A stretch of 31,447 nt of DNA, taken from positions 1 to 31,447 of the IMG/VR virus record IMGVR_UViG_3300037961_002605. One strand, written 5' to 3'. Source of the DNA: a virus. The position numbers and the translations under genes were made by a program. Positions within the stretch are counted from its first letter, which is position 1. The number at the start of each line of letters is the position of its first letter. The notes under the pieces were generated by a model. That model made no database searches. It saw only the letters and a list, made by a program, of their open reading frames with translations, and was not told the origin of the DNA. Of the stretch, positions 22,491 through 29,682 are shown piece by piece.

Positions 22491-22522
22491 CAAATATAAA
22501 AAATAATTTATATATAATGCAA
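22491..22522 (-). promoter_or_regulatory. Early promoter of flavobacterial type
   Basis: On the minus strand TTG (22522-22520) is followed after 21 bases by TATATTTG (22498-22491). This matches the known Flavobacterium and Bacteroides consensus, -33 TTG and -7 TAnnTTTG, with spacing in the reported 17-23 range. Transcription should begin near 22485 and read the early operon. It lies in the longest gene-free stretch, with A/T tracts upstream. A TATAAT just downstream (22487-22482) is probably incidental. Confidence 0.65.
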
Positions 22523-22577
22523 CAGAAAAGGAGAAAAAATAAAAAAAAATTTATATAACAGATATAATTAAAAGAAA

Positions 22578-22653
22578 AAAAAGGGGTATATATTAGAACA
22601 CATATTCAGATTGCGGAGACGACATTAAAACAATCTGTATATACACCCCCTTT
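22578..22653 (-). terminator. Late-operon terminator with nested hairpin
   Basis: AAGGGGTATATA (22581-22592) pairs with TATATA and CCCC (22638-22649), with a two-base CA bulge. On the minus strand the stem ends in CCCC followed by eight T, a strong intrinsic terminator. Unusually, the 45-base loop contains its own perfect stem, CAGATTG (22607-22613) with CAATCTG (22631-22637). It follows the last late gene (stop at 22663). Confidence 0.75.
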
Positions 22654-22662
22654 ATAAGATGA

Positions 22663-22803
22663 TTATTTTTTATACTTATTAGCAATCATTTTAAATTGCC
22701 TTTTAAGTTTTTTTAGGTTGTATACCTTTTTATAATTTTCATCATACTTATATTCAACTTCCAAACTTATTGATTTACTATATGTATGTTTTTGTTTATT
22801 CAT
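22663..22803 (-). CDS. Small basic protein, last gene of the late operon (46 aa)
   Basis: ATG at 22803 overlaps the TGA of the metallophosphoesterase (ATGA) and opens MNKQKHTYSKSISLEVEYKY, then DENYKKVYNLKKLKRQFKMI and ANKYKK. It is strongly basic (about one third Lys/Arg), with a probable N-terminal strand and a C-terminal basic helix. It ends ten bases before the terminator stem region. Nucleic-acid binding is plausible. No family was recognised. Confidence 0.6.
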   Translation of the reverse strand: MNKQKHTYSKSISLEVEYKYDENYKKVYNLKKLKRQFKMIANKYKK

Positions 22804-23480
22804 AATTTCATTAACAAATTTATTGGTAATTTTCCTGAATTACAAATCACTGCACAACCGATTGCGGGTTTCTTTCCGTATTTCGCATATGCCATTGCAT
22901 ATGTCTCATGATTGATCCCGCATCCAATTTGCATCCCAAACACTCTAAAATTTTGTCCTACATAATGTTCGCAGTATGCTTGTGTGTGTAAATGTCCCTG
23001 AACAGTATTCATCATATCTGATCTACATTTTGTTCTAGCCGTTCCGCCCTCTCCATGTAAATACTGAACTCCATCCTTTACATATCGTTCTACAAAATTC
23101 CAATTTGGAACTTCTAATACTTCTTTATATGATTTTATCCATTTGCTAGGAATAGCGCTTGTCTGTGCCTTTCTTGAAACCATGCGATCATGATTCCCAA
23201 TTATTACAGTGGCTTTTGGAAAGGCTTTATACCAACGTGAAATTCTTTCTATTGCAAAATCTAATTCATCAGATCCTGTCATTAATTCACTACCCCCGTA
23301 TGTCTCATGGTAACTGGCGTAGTGGTTATCAATGATGTCCCCTATGAAAACAACTTCTGTGCAATTAAATTCGTTGTATTTGGATATGCAGAATTCTAAA
23401 TAACTATCTAAAGAAAAGGGTTCGTGTAAATCTCCTATACACAACAAATTATCTACACCATAACTCTCCCGTTGTCGCAT
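22800..23480 (-). CDS. Metallophosphoesterase
   Basis: This 226-residue protein has all calcineurin-like phosphoesterase motifs: GDLH (16-19), GDIID (47-51), GNHD (95-98), YLHGEGG and GHLHT. These bind two metal ions and hydrolyse phosphomonoesters or phosphodiesters. The only ATG in frame is at 23480, but the frame stays open for 22 more codons upstream and reads like protein (KVKKTHRLRLTKSEHDLIKD). The true start may therefore be non-standard, or the leader may be a remnant. It lies at the end of the lysis segment, where its substrate is unclear; nucleotide or DNA-end processing are options. Confidence 0.8.
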   Translation of the reverse strand: MRQRESYGVDNLLCIGDLHEPFSLDSYLEFCISKYNEFNCTEVVFIGDIIDNHYASYHETYGGSELMTGSDELDFAIERISRWYKAFPKATVIIGNHDRMVSRKAQTSAIPSKWIKSYKEVLEVPNWNFVERYVKDGVQYLHGEGGTARTKCRSDMMNTVQGHLHTQAYCEHYVGQNFRVFGMQIGCGINHETYAMAYAKYGKKPAIGCAVICNSGKLPINLLMKL

Positions 23481-23539
23481 GTCTTTGATTAGATCATGCT
23501 CCGATTTAGTTAATCGTAATCTATGAGTTTTTTTTACTT

Positions 23540-23920
23540 TTATGTTTTTTTAACTTTTTCAAAACTTCGCCCACCAAAGTAAGCACCAATCACCGTAATT
23601 AAAACGAGTTGTAGTAAATCAATCCAATTATCTTTAACATTGAAATCAATTACTCCACCTTCAATAAAAATTAATAATACAGTTGAAACAACTAAAAAAG
23701 CTAATGTCAAAGGTCTAATGTTTGCAGGTAACCACCCCGCTTGATTATCACTTTCCCATCTTCTAGTTATTTGTTCTTCTGCATTAGCTTGTGCATTTAA
23801 TATCAATTCTTTAAATTTAATTTTTAATTCTTTTCGTTCGGCATCCGTTGTCACAACATTATCAACGAGTTTATTAACATCTAAATTAAGTCCACCAAAT
23901 AAGTTTTTTAAAAATTTCAT
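23540..23920 (-). CDS. Holin, 3-TM family
   Basis: The 126-residue protein fits the family I know as 'holin of 3 TMs' (PF11351). It has an amphipathic N-terminus, a charged helix (AERKELKIKFKELILNAQAN), then RRWESDNQAGWLPANIRPLT with the characteristic W...nvRP motif. Hydrophobic segments follow at about 74-92 (LAFLVVSTVLLIFIEGGVI) and 101-117 (LLQLVLITVIGAYFGG). It forms the inner-membrane lesion that releases the endolysin. It shares one base with the M15 peptidase gene. Confidence 0.8.
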   Translation of the reverse strand: MKFLKNLFGGLNLDVNKLVDNVVTTDAERKELKIKFKELILNAQANAEEQITRRWESDNQAGWLPANIRPLTLAFLVVSTVLLIFIEGGVIDFNVKDNWIDLLQLVLITVIGAYFGGRSFEKVKKT

Positions 23921-24408
23921 TATTTATAATCTTTTGTTATGTCTTTATATCTTGTTCTTCCATTGTCTGAATAAGCGCTTAAAATTTGATTTCTATTACC
24001 TTTACAATTAAAAGAAATATGGATCCAACTATAATCAAACTCCTCTATCATTTGATCAAATTCTAAACCCAATTCTAAAACAGCATTAAACAACACTCTA
24101 TTATCCATTTTGCCATCTTTGTAGTATTGTATATCTGCCGCTTGACCTTTGCAGTGTTGTGAAGTTGCTATATATTTTCCGTCAATTATTTTATGTGCTC
24201 CACCGATTGCTTTATTTAATTCAGTAGAACGAAAACCTGATGTTACCCTTATTGATCCAACTGAATTTCGTAATGGTTGTAATAGATTGTTTACTAATTC
24301 CTGCAAATTGTCTATGTGGTCAATGTTAGGTTTATTTGATAATCCCTTTCGTTTTGCAGTTTCAGATTTTTCAAATTCCCAAAGTGTAAAGTTTTTAGAT
24401 AGTTTCAT
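23920..24408 (-). CDS. M15-type endolysin (peptidase)
   Basis: The 162 residues match Peptidase_M15 (D-Ala-D-Ala carboxypeptidase-like). They include LQPLRNSVGSIRVTSGFRST (about 44-62), SQHCKGQAADI with zinc ligands H85 and D92, and the third ligand in SWIHISF (H130). There is no signal peptide, as expected for a holin-dependent enzyme. It should cut peptide cross-links of the host peptidoglycan. It starts in an ATGA overlap with a 27-residue membrane peptide and is followed directly by the holin gene. Confidence 0.85.
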   Translation of the reverse strand: MKLSKNFTLWEFEKSETAKRKGLSNKPNIDHIDNLQELVNNLLQPLRNSVGSIRVTSGFRSTELNKAIGGAHKIIDGKYIATSQHCKGQAADIQYYKDGKMDNRVLFNAVLELGLEFDQMIEEFDYSWIHISFNCKGNRNQILSAYSDNGRTRYKDITKDYK

Positions 24409-24488
24409 ATTTTAGATAAATAACTTATTAATAATACATTTAAAGTTGCTAGAGATAAAAAAATTAGTATTGCCAAAACATCCTTCAT
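24405..24488 (-). CDS. Single-TM micro-protein in lysis cluster (27 aa)
   Basis: ATG at 24488 overlaps the TAA of the thioredoxin-like gene by one base. The ORF reads MKDVLAILIFLSLATLNVLL and ISYLSKI, and its TGA overlaps the endolysin ATG. It is almost entirely one membrane helix with a charged end. Both overlaps fit a coupled lysis gene. It might be a holin regulator or a small pinholin-like protein, but this is inference. Confidence 0.5.
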   Translation of the reverse strand: MKDVLAILIFLSLATLNVLLISYLSKI

Positions 24489-24832
24489 TATTCAAATCGC
24501 TTTAACATTATTTTATCTATTACTTTTTGTATATCTTTTTTTGTGCAAGTTAACTCTAACATTAAGTTTGCTTCAAATCGGTCTACTTCTATTCCATCGT
24601 CAAAAATTATAATTGTAGGAACAGAAATAATATCGTATTTGTCTTTCAATTCAGGATTGTGACATATAATAACATTCTCTTTTTTACATTCTTTTAATGT
24701 TGTTATATTAAAATCATTATCGCTATTCCATTCACTATTATAATGAATAACCGAAACTTGACCATTACAAGCCACAACTCCGAAAAACCACATGGCTACA
24801 ACATAAAATACTATCAATAAAAAATTTTTCAT
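24488..24832 (-). CDS. Thioredoxin-like lipoprotein lacking CXXC
   Basis: The first 21 residues are a hydrophobic signal ending VVAC, a plausible lipobox with C22. The rest resembles a thioredoxin fold: VSVIHYNSEWNSDND replaces the usual WCxxC segment, and the cis-proline region SVPTIIIFDDG (70-80, P72) is well conserved, followed by EVDRFEANL. The active-site Cys pair is absent, so redox activity is unlikely and a binding or chaperone role is more probable. Similar proteins occur, as far as I recall, in other flavobacterial phages. It lies in the lysis cluster. Confidence 0.65.
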   Translation of the reverse strand: MKNFLLIVFYVVAMWFFGVVACNGQVSVIHYNSEWNSDNDFNITTLKECKKENVIICHNPELKDKYDIISVPTIIIFDDGIEVDRFEANLMLELTCTKKDIQKVIDKIMLKRFE

Positions 24833-24837
24833 TTTAA

Positions 24838-25107
24838 TTATTTTAATTCATAAACCCGCTCCTCTATTCTTTCTAAACTTTTTTCTACCTTTTCTAATCT
24901 ATCTGCATTTGACATGATCGTTTTTCGTATTAATTCATCCTTTAATTCAAATTCTTTTTCACTAATAGGCATTTTCGGTAAGGTTTTTGCTAACTCCACT
25001 TCTGCTTTTAATGTAAAATAAGTCGTAGAAATACCAACAATAAAGCCAACAACCATTATTATTGTTTTTAAATCTAAAGTGAATTCGCTTTTTTCATTTA
25101 ATTTCAT
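24838..25107 (-). CDS. Membrane-anchored coiled-coil protein (spanin- or holin-accessory-like)
   Basis: The protein has 89 residues. Residues 12-32 form one membrane segment (LKTIIMVVGFIVGISTTYFT) after a short charged N-terminus. Residues 55-89 form a coiled coil (SNADRLEKVEKSLERIEERV). One anchor plus a coiled coil is the layout of inner-membrane spanins, and the position in a lysis cluster fits. An outer-membrane partner could be the thioredoxin-like lipoprotein just downstream, but this is speculation. It starts in an ATGA overlap with a 59-residue membrane gene. Confidence 0.5.
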   Translation of the reverse strand: MKLNEKSEFTLDLKTIIMVVGFIVGISTTYFTLKAEVELAKTLPKMPISEKEFELKDELIRKTIMSNADRLEKVEKSLERIEERVYELK

Positions 25108-25283
25108 TTCTTACAACTTTTATCTGCTAGTCCTTGACTAATAAGCAAAGCAATCGCTATTAATACTACATTATTTACCGCTTGGTCGCTAATTCCTATT
25201 TTATCTGAAAAAAACAATAGAAAAATTGTTCCTACTGCATACCAAAATTTCTTACTAGATGTTATTTTTTTTAATAATTCCAT
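25104..25283 (-). CDS. Two-TM small protein, holin-like (59 aa)
   Basis: ATG at 25283 opens MELLKKITSSKKFWYAVGTI, then FLLFFSDKIGISDQAVNNVV, then LIAIALLISQGLADKSCKK. Two hydrophobic segments are separated by a short polar loop, with a basic N-terminus and the ending 'isqGlaDk', which I have seen in small phage membrane proteins annotated as holins. Its TGA overlaps the next ATG. With the 3-TM holin already present, this may be a second holin or antiholin. Confidence 0.55.
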   Translation of the reverse strand: MELLKKITSSKKFWYAVGTIFLLFFSDKIGISDQAVNNVVLIAIALLISQGLADKSCKK

Positions 25284-25285
25284 AT

Positions 25286-26314
25286 TTATATAATTAAAAT
25301 GTTAAGTCCTAAATTTATTGAGTAATTTTTTCTATCAAAATACTTCAAATAATTTATATCAGTATAAAGAGATAAGATTCTAGTCAATTTTAAATTACCT
25401 ATAATACCAAAATCATAATCTATCCCTTCATGTCCATATTCTGTTAATGCAAAACTTTTAAATAAATAATTTCCATACAATAAAACAAACCAATTTTCTG
25501 CGTATTTATAATATGATAATCCCGCAACAATAGATAATGTATTTTGATTACCCAATAGATCCATTTCTCTTTTATTATATTCTTCTACGTAATCTGCATA
25601 AAAATTGTGTGCCTGTTGTATTGAATTTGCGATTGTATCGCCATCTTGATTTGTCCATATTGTATATGCATCTTCCCATCTATCCATATATCCATTCATA
25701 TTTGCATCAACAAAAGCTGATTCGCTTTGTATACCTAATTGCTCCTGTATTGAATCAAAATTATTGTAATTTGGAAAATCTTTTTTAAATGGATTAATAC
25801 TATAAATCCTATGATTTCTACCAATTACACCCAAAGTTGCCTGAAAATCGCTAAAATTAGCCTTAAAACGCAAATCTACTAGCTTGTAATTAAGATCCAC
25901 GTAACCATTGTTAGATGATTGTATTTTAGCTATATAATTTTTTCCTGTATAACGAAACCAAAAATCACTATTTGTATACTCTATTCCTCGGTCTTTGATT
26001 TTTTCATACTGTAATAAGTATTCAAAATTACCAATCGGAGATCTGTGAATAGTAGCATTATTTTCTTTTCCGTCGTAATAGAATTTAGGTTTTTTTTCAA
26101 ATTTGTATCTACCTATTTTTTTTATTCCTATTTGATAACGATAATTGGATCCAAATTCATTAGTTGTTTCAATCAATTCATTATTTATATACTGATAAGT
26201 TTCTACGGGTTGCATTGTAGAATTCATGGAATAACCACCATATACAGTTGAGTATTTGTAAAATTGCCCAAAACTTAATAATGGAAATAATAATATGAAT
26301 AAAACTAATTTCAT
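25286..26314 (-). CDS. Secreted outer-membrane beta-barrel-like protein
   Basis: This 342-residue protein has a clear signal peptide, MKLVLFILLFPLLSFGQ, cleaved after or near SFG, the ending typical of Flavobacteriia. The mature part alternates hydrophobic and polar residues in many strands rich in Tyr, Phe and Asn (FWFRYTGKNYIAKIQSSNNG, YVDLNYKLVDLRFKANFSDF). The end reads NYSINLGLNILII, similar to the closing strand of a beta barrel though without a final Phe. DANMNGYMDRWED near residue 205 resembles a calcium-binding loop. It is not a virion-like protein; an outer membrane location in the infected cell is likely, for example to block superinfection. That role is inference. Confidence 0.6.
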   Translation of the reverse strand: MKLVLFILLFPLLSFGQFYKYSTVYGGYSMNSTMQPVETYQYINNELIETTNEFGSNYRYQIGIKKIGRYKFEKKPKFYYDGKENNATIHRSPIGNFEYLLQYEKIKDRGIEYTNSDFWFRYTGKNYIAKIQSSNNGYVDLNYKLVDLRFKANFSDFQATLGVIGRNHRIYSINPFKKDFPNYNNFDSIQEQLGIQSESAFVDANMNGYMDRWEDAYTIWTNQDGDTIANSIQQAHNFYADYVEEYNKREMDLLGNQNTLSIVAGLSYYKYAENWFVLLYGNYLFKSFALTEYGHEGIDYDFGIIGNLKLTRILSLYTDINYLKYFDRKNYSINLGLNILII

Positions 26315-26520
26315 TATTTTTTAGCTTTATGTTTATTAATAGCATCTGTAACATTATTAATATGTGTAGATGTAACTATTGTTTCTAAATGAGTGTTTTC
26401 TATGGTTTCCAATAACTCATCTTTTAATGCAATACATTTTTCTAACTTATCTTTGTTGTTACTAGCTATCGCATTTTCCATTAATAATTCAAGAAATAAT
26501 AATTTAAATTTATCGTCCAT
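26314..26520 (-). CDS. Helical hypothetical protein (68 aa)
   Basis: The protein is almost all helix: MDDKFKLLFLELLMENAIAS, then NKDKLEKCIALKDELLETIE, then a Thr/Asn-rich turn and AINKHKAKK. It has no membrane segment. It shares one base with the barrel gene and lies one base from the fibre-like gene. The function is unknown. Confidence 0.55.
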   Translation of the reverse strand: MDDKFKLLFLELLMENAIASNNKDKLEKCIALKDELLETIENTHLETIVTSTHINNVTDAINKHKAKK

Positions 26521-26521
26521 A

Positions 26522-27124
26522 TTAAGCTATTTTTAAAAATTGATAAGTGCAATAAACATCCATATTCCATCCACCATTAAAACTATCGTTTGACCAAACA
26601 CCTAATTTTGAATTTAAAATCGGAATAGTTGTTCCTACTCCAAAAGAAATTCCTGAATTAAATTGGCTAGATCCTGTTGAATACAAACTCCACATTCTTG
26701 ATCCTGATGCAGAAGTGTTTATATTATTCATAAGATCGTTTTTATAATCTAAATAATAATAATATAAACTAATTGGCTTGTTTGTGGTAGGATTTAAATA
26801 TCCAAAATATAAATTATCAGAAGATGATTCTTGCGTTGCTCCCGCATCCCAATAACAATGTAAAAAAACCCTTAAAGGTATTGCAATATGACCTGTTGGT
26901 GGAGCATCGCAAACTGCAACAGGAGTATTATTATATTTTAATTTTTGAACATCACTATTAATTATAGTTGTTTTTTTTGTATGTATTAAATATCCTGCTT
27001 CTAGTTTTTTACTCGTTCCTGCAGATGATGAAGTGGTGTCTGAAATATCTACAACATGTAAAAAATCTCCACTACCAACTTCCGTTAGCGCTGTTTTGTC
27101 TGTTAGTTTTACTGGACTTGCCAT
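26522..27124 (-). CDS. Tail fibre- or appendage-like protein (200 aa)
   Basis: The N-terminus (VKLTDKTALTEVGSGDFLHV then VDISDTTSSSAGTSKKLE) is a motif I know from phage fibre and appendage proteins, where it forms a short attachment domain. The C-terminal 120 residues are aromatic and beta-rich (HCYWDAGATQESSSDNLYFG, WNMDVYCTYQFLKIA), as expected for a receptor-binding head. No enzyme motif was seen. It follows the portal and connector genes, outside the main tail block, so a head fibre is an alternative. Confidence 0.6.
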   Translation of the reverse strand: MASPVKLTDKTALTEVGSGDFLHVVDISDTTSSSAGTSKKLEAGYLIHTKKTTIINSDVQKLKYNNTPVAVCDAPPTGHIAIPLRVFLHCYWDAGATQESSSDNLYFGYLNPTTNKPISLYYYYLDYKNDLMNNINTSASGSRMWSLYSTGSSQFNSGISFGVGTTIPILNSKLGVWSNDSFNGGWNMDVYCTYQFLKIA

Positions 27125-27190
27125 GTTTTAATAGTTTTTTAATATATTTTTTTAACAATAGGATATTCCTATTTCTTGGTTTGCTTTTTC

Positions 27191-27778
27191 TTAACATATA
27201 TCAATATATTTAGAAAGACCTGTTCCTTGTGCCCACGCTTTTAATTTATTAGATTTAAAATCAGGGTTAAAATCTACATTCATATTTGAATAGTATGATG
27301 TTTTAGAAGGACTTAATTCTCCACCCGTATTAGAACTATATTCAGGAAATAAATCAGTTTTATTTGAAATATAATCTATCATTCTTTTCATGTAGAATTC
27401 TCCCATATTAATTGCGTTTTCCATAATAGGTTTTAATTCTTCGTATGTTGCTCCATTTCCTTGTTCGTTGTTCATTTGAGTTACCGAGTGACCACTAAAT
27501 TTTAATCGTAATACGGGTAATAATTCTGCAAAAGCAAATTGAACTAATGATTTTTGTATATAATTTTCAACGAGTGTTTTATAATCATCTTCTAGTGATC
27601 CATCTGCTATATCATTTTTTAATTTATTATATAAATCATCTCCTAATTTAGGATATATATATTTGTCTTGTGCTAACAAAATTACAGGCATAATAATATC
27701 TGCATCAATAGTATCCGATAATGGAGTGTCTTTTATTAATCTATTTCTTGTTATAAAAACTACGTGATTTGTTGCCAT
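27191..27778 (-). CDS. Head-tail connector (gp6-like)
   Basis: This 195-residue protein lies just after the portal. The first 60 residues include DTIDADIIMPVILLAQDKYI then YPKLGDDLYNKLKNDI, followed by a helical segment (YIQKSLVQFAFAELLPVLRL). This resembles head-tail adaptor proteins of Bacteroidota phages (the DUF6712 type, as I recall), which have the same 'I..iq..yi.p.lG..ly..l' start. The C-terminal third is Asn/Ser-rich. The placement supports a connector role. Confidence 0.65.
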   Translation of the reverse strand: MATNHVVFITRNRLIKDTPLSDTIDADIIMPVILLAQDKYIYPKLGDDLYNKLKNDIADGSLEDDYKTLVENYIQKSLVQFAFAELLPVLRLKFSGHSVTQMNNEQGNGATYEELKPIMENAINMGEFYMKRMIDYISNKTDLFPEYSSNTGGELSPSKTSYYSNMNVDFNPDFKSNKLKAWAQGTGLSKYIDIC

Positions 27779-27779
27779 A

Positions 27780-29681
27780 TTATTTTAATCTATAATCTCC
27801 TACTTTTCTTGCATAACTGTCATCCACTTTTGGAGTAACCCCCATTGAATTTGCAAAAGATTGTGAAACTTCTTTAAATCTATTTAATGTTCCATTAGGT
27901 AAAAATTCTCCACCCTCGTATGTATTTCCTTCATCATCTACATATGTATACCCTTCAGGAACTTGTTTTCTAAAATACCAAACCCTTTCCCAATAATGTT
28001 TACAATTAACTCCTCCTTTGTATAAAAATATATCGTATTTATTTGTGCCTTTAGGACCGAAACCTTTATTGACCGCTCTACTACTTGCCTTTTTTAAATC
28101 TTCAACAGTATATAATGTTCCGCTTTCTGACTTTGCTACCATTTTTTGACAAAAGGATCTACTATTGTGTGAAATAGGTCCTACATATCTATACAACAAT
28201 CTAAACATACCAATATCCGATGCTCTTGTTATAGCATTTGGTTTACCCGCAGGAGCATATGCAAATTCATGGTATTTTGGAATAGTATCGGGTTCTGCTT
28301 TTTCTGAGTGTGCTTCAAACCACATGTGATCGTTTACTTCTATTCCTATTTCATCAAAGTATGCTAAACAAACTTTTTCGTTTTCATCGTTTATTTCAAT
28401 GTGTTTAGATAAGTTTTTTTTATCATGTTGGTTTACTATCTCTCTTAATTGCTCAATCGTCTTTTCCGACATGGTTTGTTCTACCCCCTCTTTCTCTTGA
28501 TCTTCTTCATCCATAACTTTTAAAGAATCTAAATCTAAGAAATCTGCAGGTTTTAATGTTTTTATATATATAGGAAGTGTTATTTTATTTACTTTAAATA
28601 ATTCTTTTAAACCATCTATTAAAGTGTTTTGAAATACAGAAATTACCGTATTATTAAAAAGTGAATATGAATCACGTAATTCGTCTGCATTATTTCCAAA
28701 CCCTGTTCCATCTCCTTTTACTCCAAATAATAAAGGGCTAGTTACACGATGTGAGGTTAGCACTTTTCGTGATACTTCGGTAGATAAAAATTGGTATGAA
28801 TCATCGTTATCGTTAGGTGTTAATGGGACAACCTCAGGAGTGTGATCTTTGCCATCATTGAACGTCATAATTATTTTTCCCGCGTTACCCCCTGAAACAA
28901 ACTTAGAGTTAATTTTTCGTTCTATTTCTCTCCTTTCTTCTTCTGTTGGAACCCCATTTGAAAAATTAATCATTGCACTAGGAAAAAAGCCATTATCTAA
29001 ATTCGCTAAATGAAACTCCGCTACTGACATGTCTAAACGTATGTAATCCGCACCACCTATGTAATCAGGTAGTCCATAATAAAACGATTGAGGATTGTAT
29101 TCTTTTATGCAATATACTTGACTTGCATCCGTTCTGTTTTTTTCATCAAATGCTTTTATTGTTTGTGGAGGATGTTTTCTAGTATCATTCCAATCGTAAC
29201 AATAATAGTATTCGTTAATTTTTCCAAAAGCATCACATTTTCCAACTCTAATATATTGTGCAGGAATATGTTTTATTTCTGCTATTCGTGTCCTTGCTTT
29301 ATTCCATATGACATTTATATAACATGCTCCAAATAATTTTAAATCAAATGAAAGATGTTTTATAGTATTATGATTACTGTCAGTTAGGAGTTTTGTTAAT
29401 TGTAGATATTGTTCTTTTTGTGATTCATTAAATTTCTCTTTTTCTGCTACATCTATTCCCTGTAATGTTCCATCTTGATCGCCTGCAATCATTGATGAAA
29501 CTCCTTTTACTATTGCAGAGTGAATACCCGAACCCACAAACAATTCTATAAGGTATTGTGGATATAAATTATCTTCTCCAAATGAGATCCAATTTTTTCT
29601 ATCGTCTTCAATTATATGAGGTATATTATAGTGAGATAAATTCACTACTGAAACATCATAATTTTTTTTGTTTTTAGCCAT
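27780..29681 (-). CDS. Portal protein with a C-terminal extension
   Basis: The 633-residue protein has portal hallmarks. N-terminally it has WISFGEDNLYPQYLIELFVG and SGIHSAIVKGVSSMIAG. The core includes SFDLKLFGACYINVIWNKAR and YCIKEYNPQSFYYG, and the helical domain has PLLFGVKGDGTGFGNNADEL then RDSYSLFNNTVISVFQ. After residue 400 there is an acidic linker and an extra domain with YRYVGPISHNSRSFCQKMV (about 505-523), GVNCKHYWERVW and Cys/His residues resembling the end of MuF-like head morphogenesis proteins. The portal forms the dodecameric DNA gate of the capsid. Confidence 0.78.
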   Translation of the reverse strand: MAKNKKNYDVSVVNLSHYNIPHIIEDDRKNWISFGEDNLYPQYLIELFVGSGIHSAIVKGVSSMIAGDQDGTLQGIDVAEKEKFNESQKEQYLQLTKLLTDSNHNTIKHLSFDLKLFGACYINVIWNKARTRIAEIKHIPAQYIRVGKCDAFGKINEYYYCYDWNDTRKHPPQTIKAFDEKNRTDASQVYCIKEYNPQSFYYGLPDYIGGADYIRLDMSVAEFHLANLDNGFFPSAMINFSNGVPTEEERREIERKINSKFVSGGNAGKIIMTFNDGKDHTPEVVPLTPNDNDDSYQFLSTEVSRKVLTSHRVTSPLLFGVKGDGTGFGNNADELRDSYSLFNNTVISVFQNTLIDGLKELFKVNKITLPIYIKTLKPADFLDLDSLKVMDEEDQEKEGVEQTMSEKTIEQLREIVNQHDKKNLSKHIEINDENEKVCLAYFDEIGIEVNDHMWFEAHSEKAEPDTIPKYHEFAYAPAGKPNAITRASDIGMFRLLYRYVGPISHNSRSFCQKMVAKSESGTLYTVEDLKKASSRAVNKGFGPKGTNKYDIFLYKGGVNCKHYWERVWYFRKQVPEGYTYVDDEGNTYEGGEFLPNGTLNRFKEVSQSFANSMGVTPKVDDSYARKVGDYRLK

Positions 29682-29682
29682 G

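Larger units (their letters stand above)
22254..22662 (-). other. Main intergenic control region
   Basis: From left to right this 409-base stretch holds the two leader micro-ORFs (22284-22423), the early promoter (22491-22522), a poly-A/T tract (about 22529-22582) and the large structured terminator of the late operon (22578-22653). It is the clearest start and stop point of the circular transcription map. It is also the best place to look for a replication origin because of its AT tracts, but I saw no iterons. Confidence 0.6.

Noticed and set aside
27157-27173. Perfect 7-bp inverted repeat AATAGGA-TAT-TCCTATT between fibre-like and connector genes
   Set aside because: It has no T tract on the transcribed side and is AT-rich, so it is not supported as a terminator. 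An operator role is possible but unsupported.
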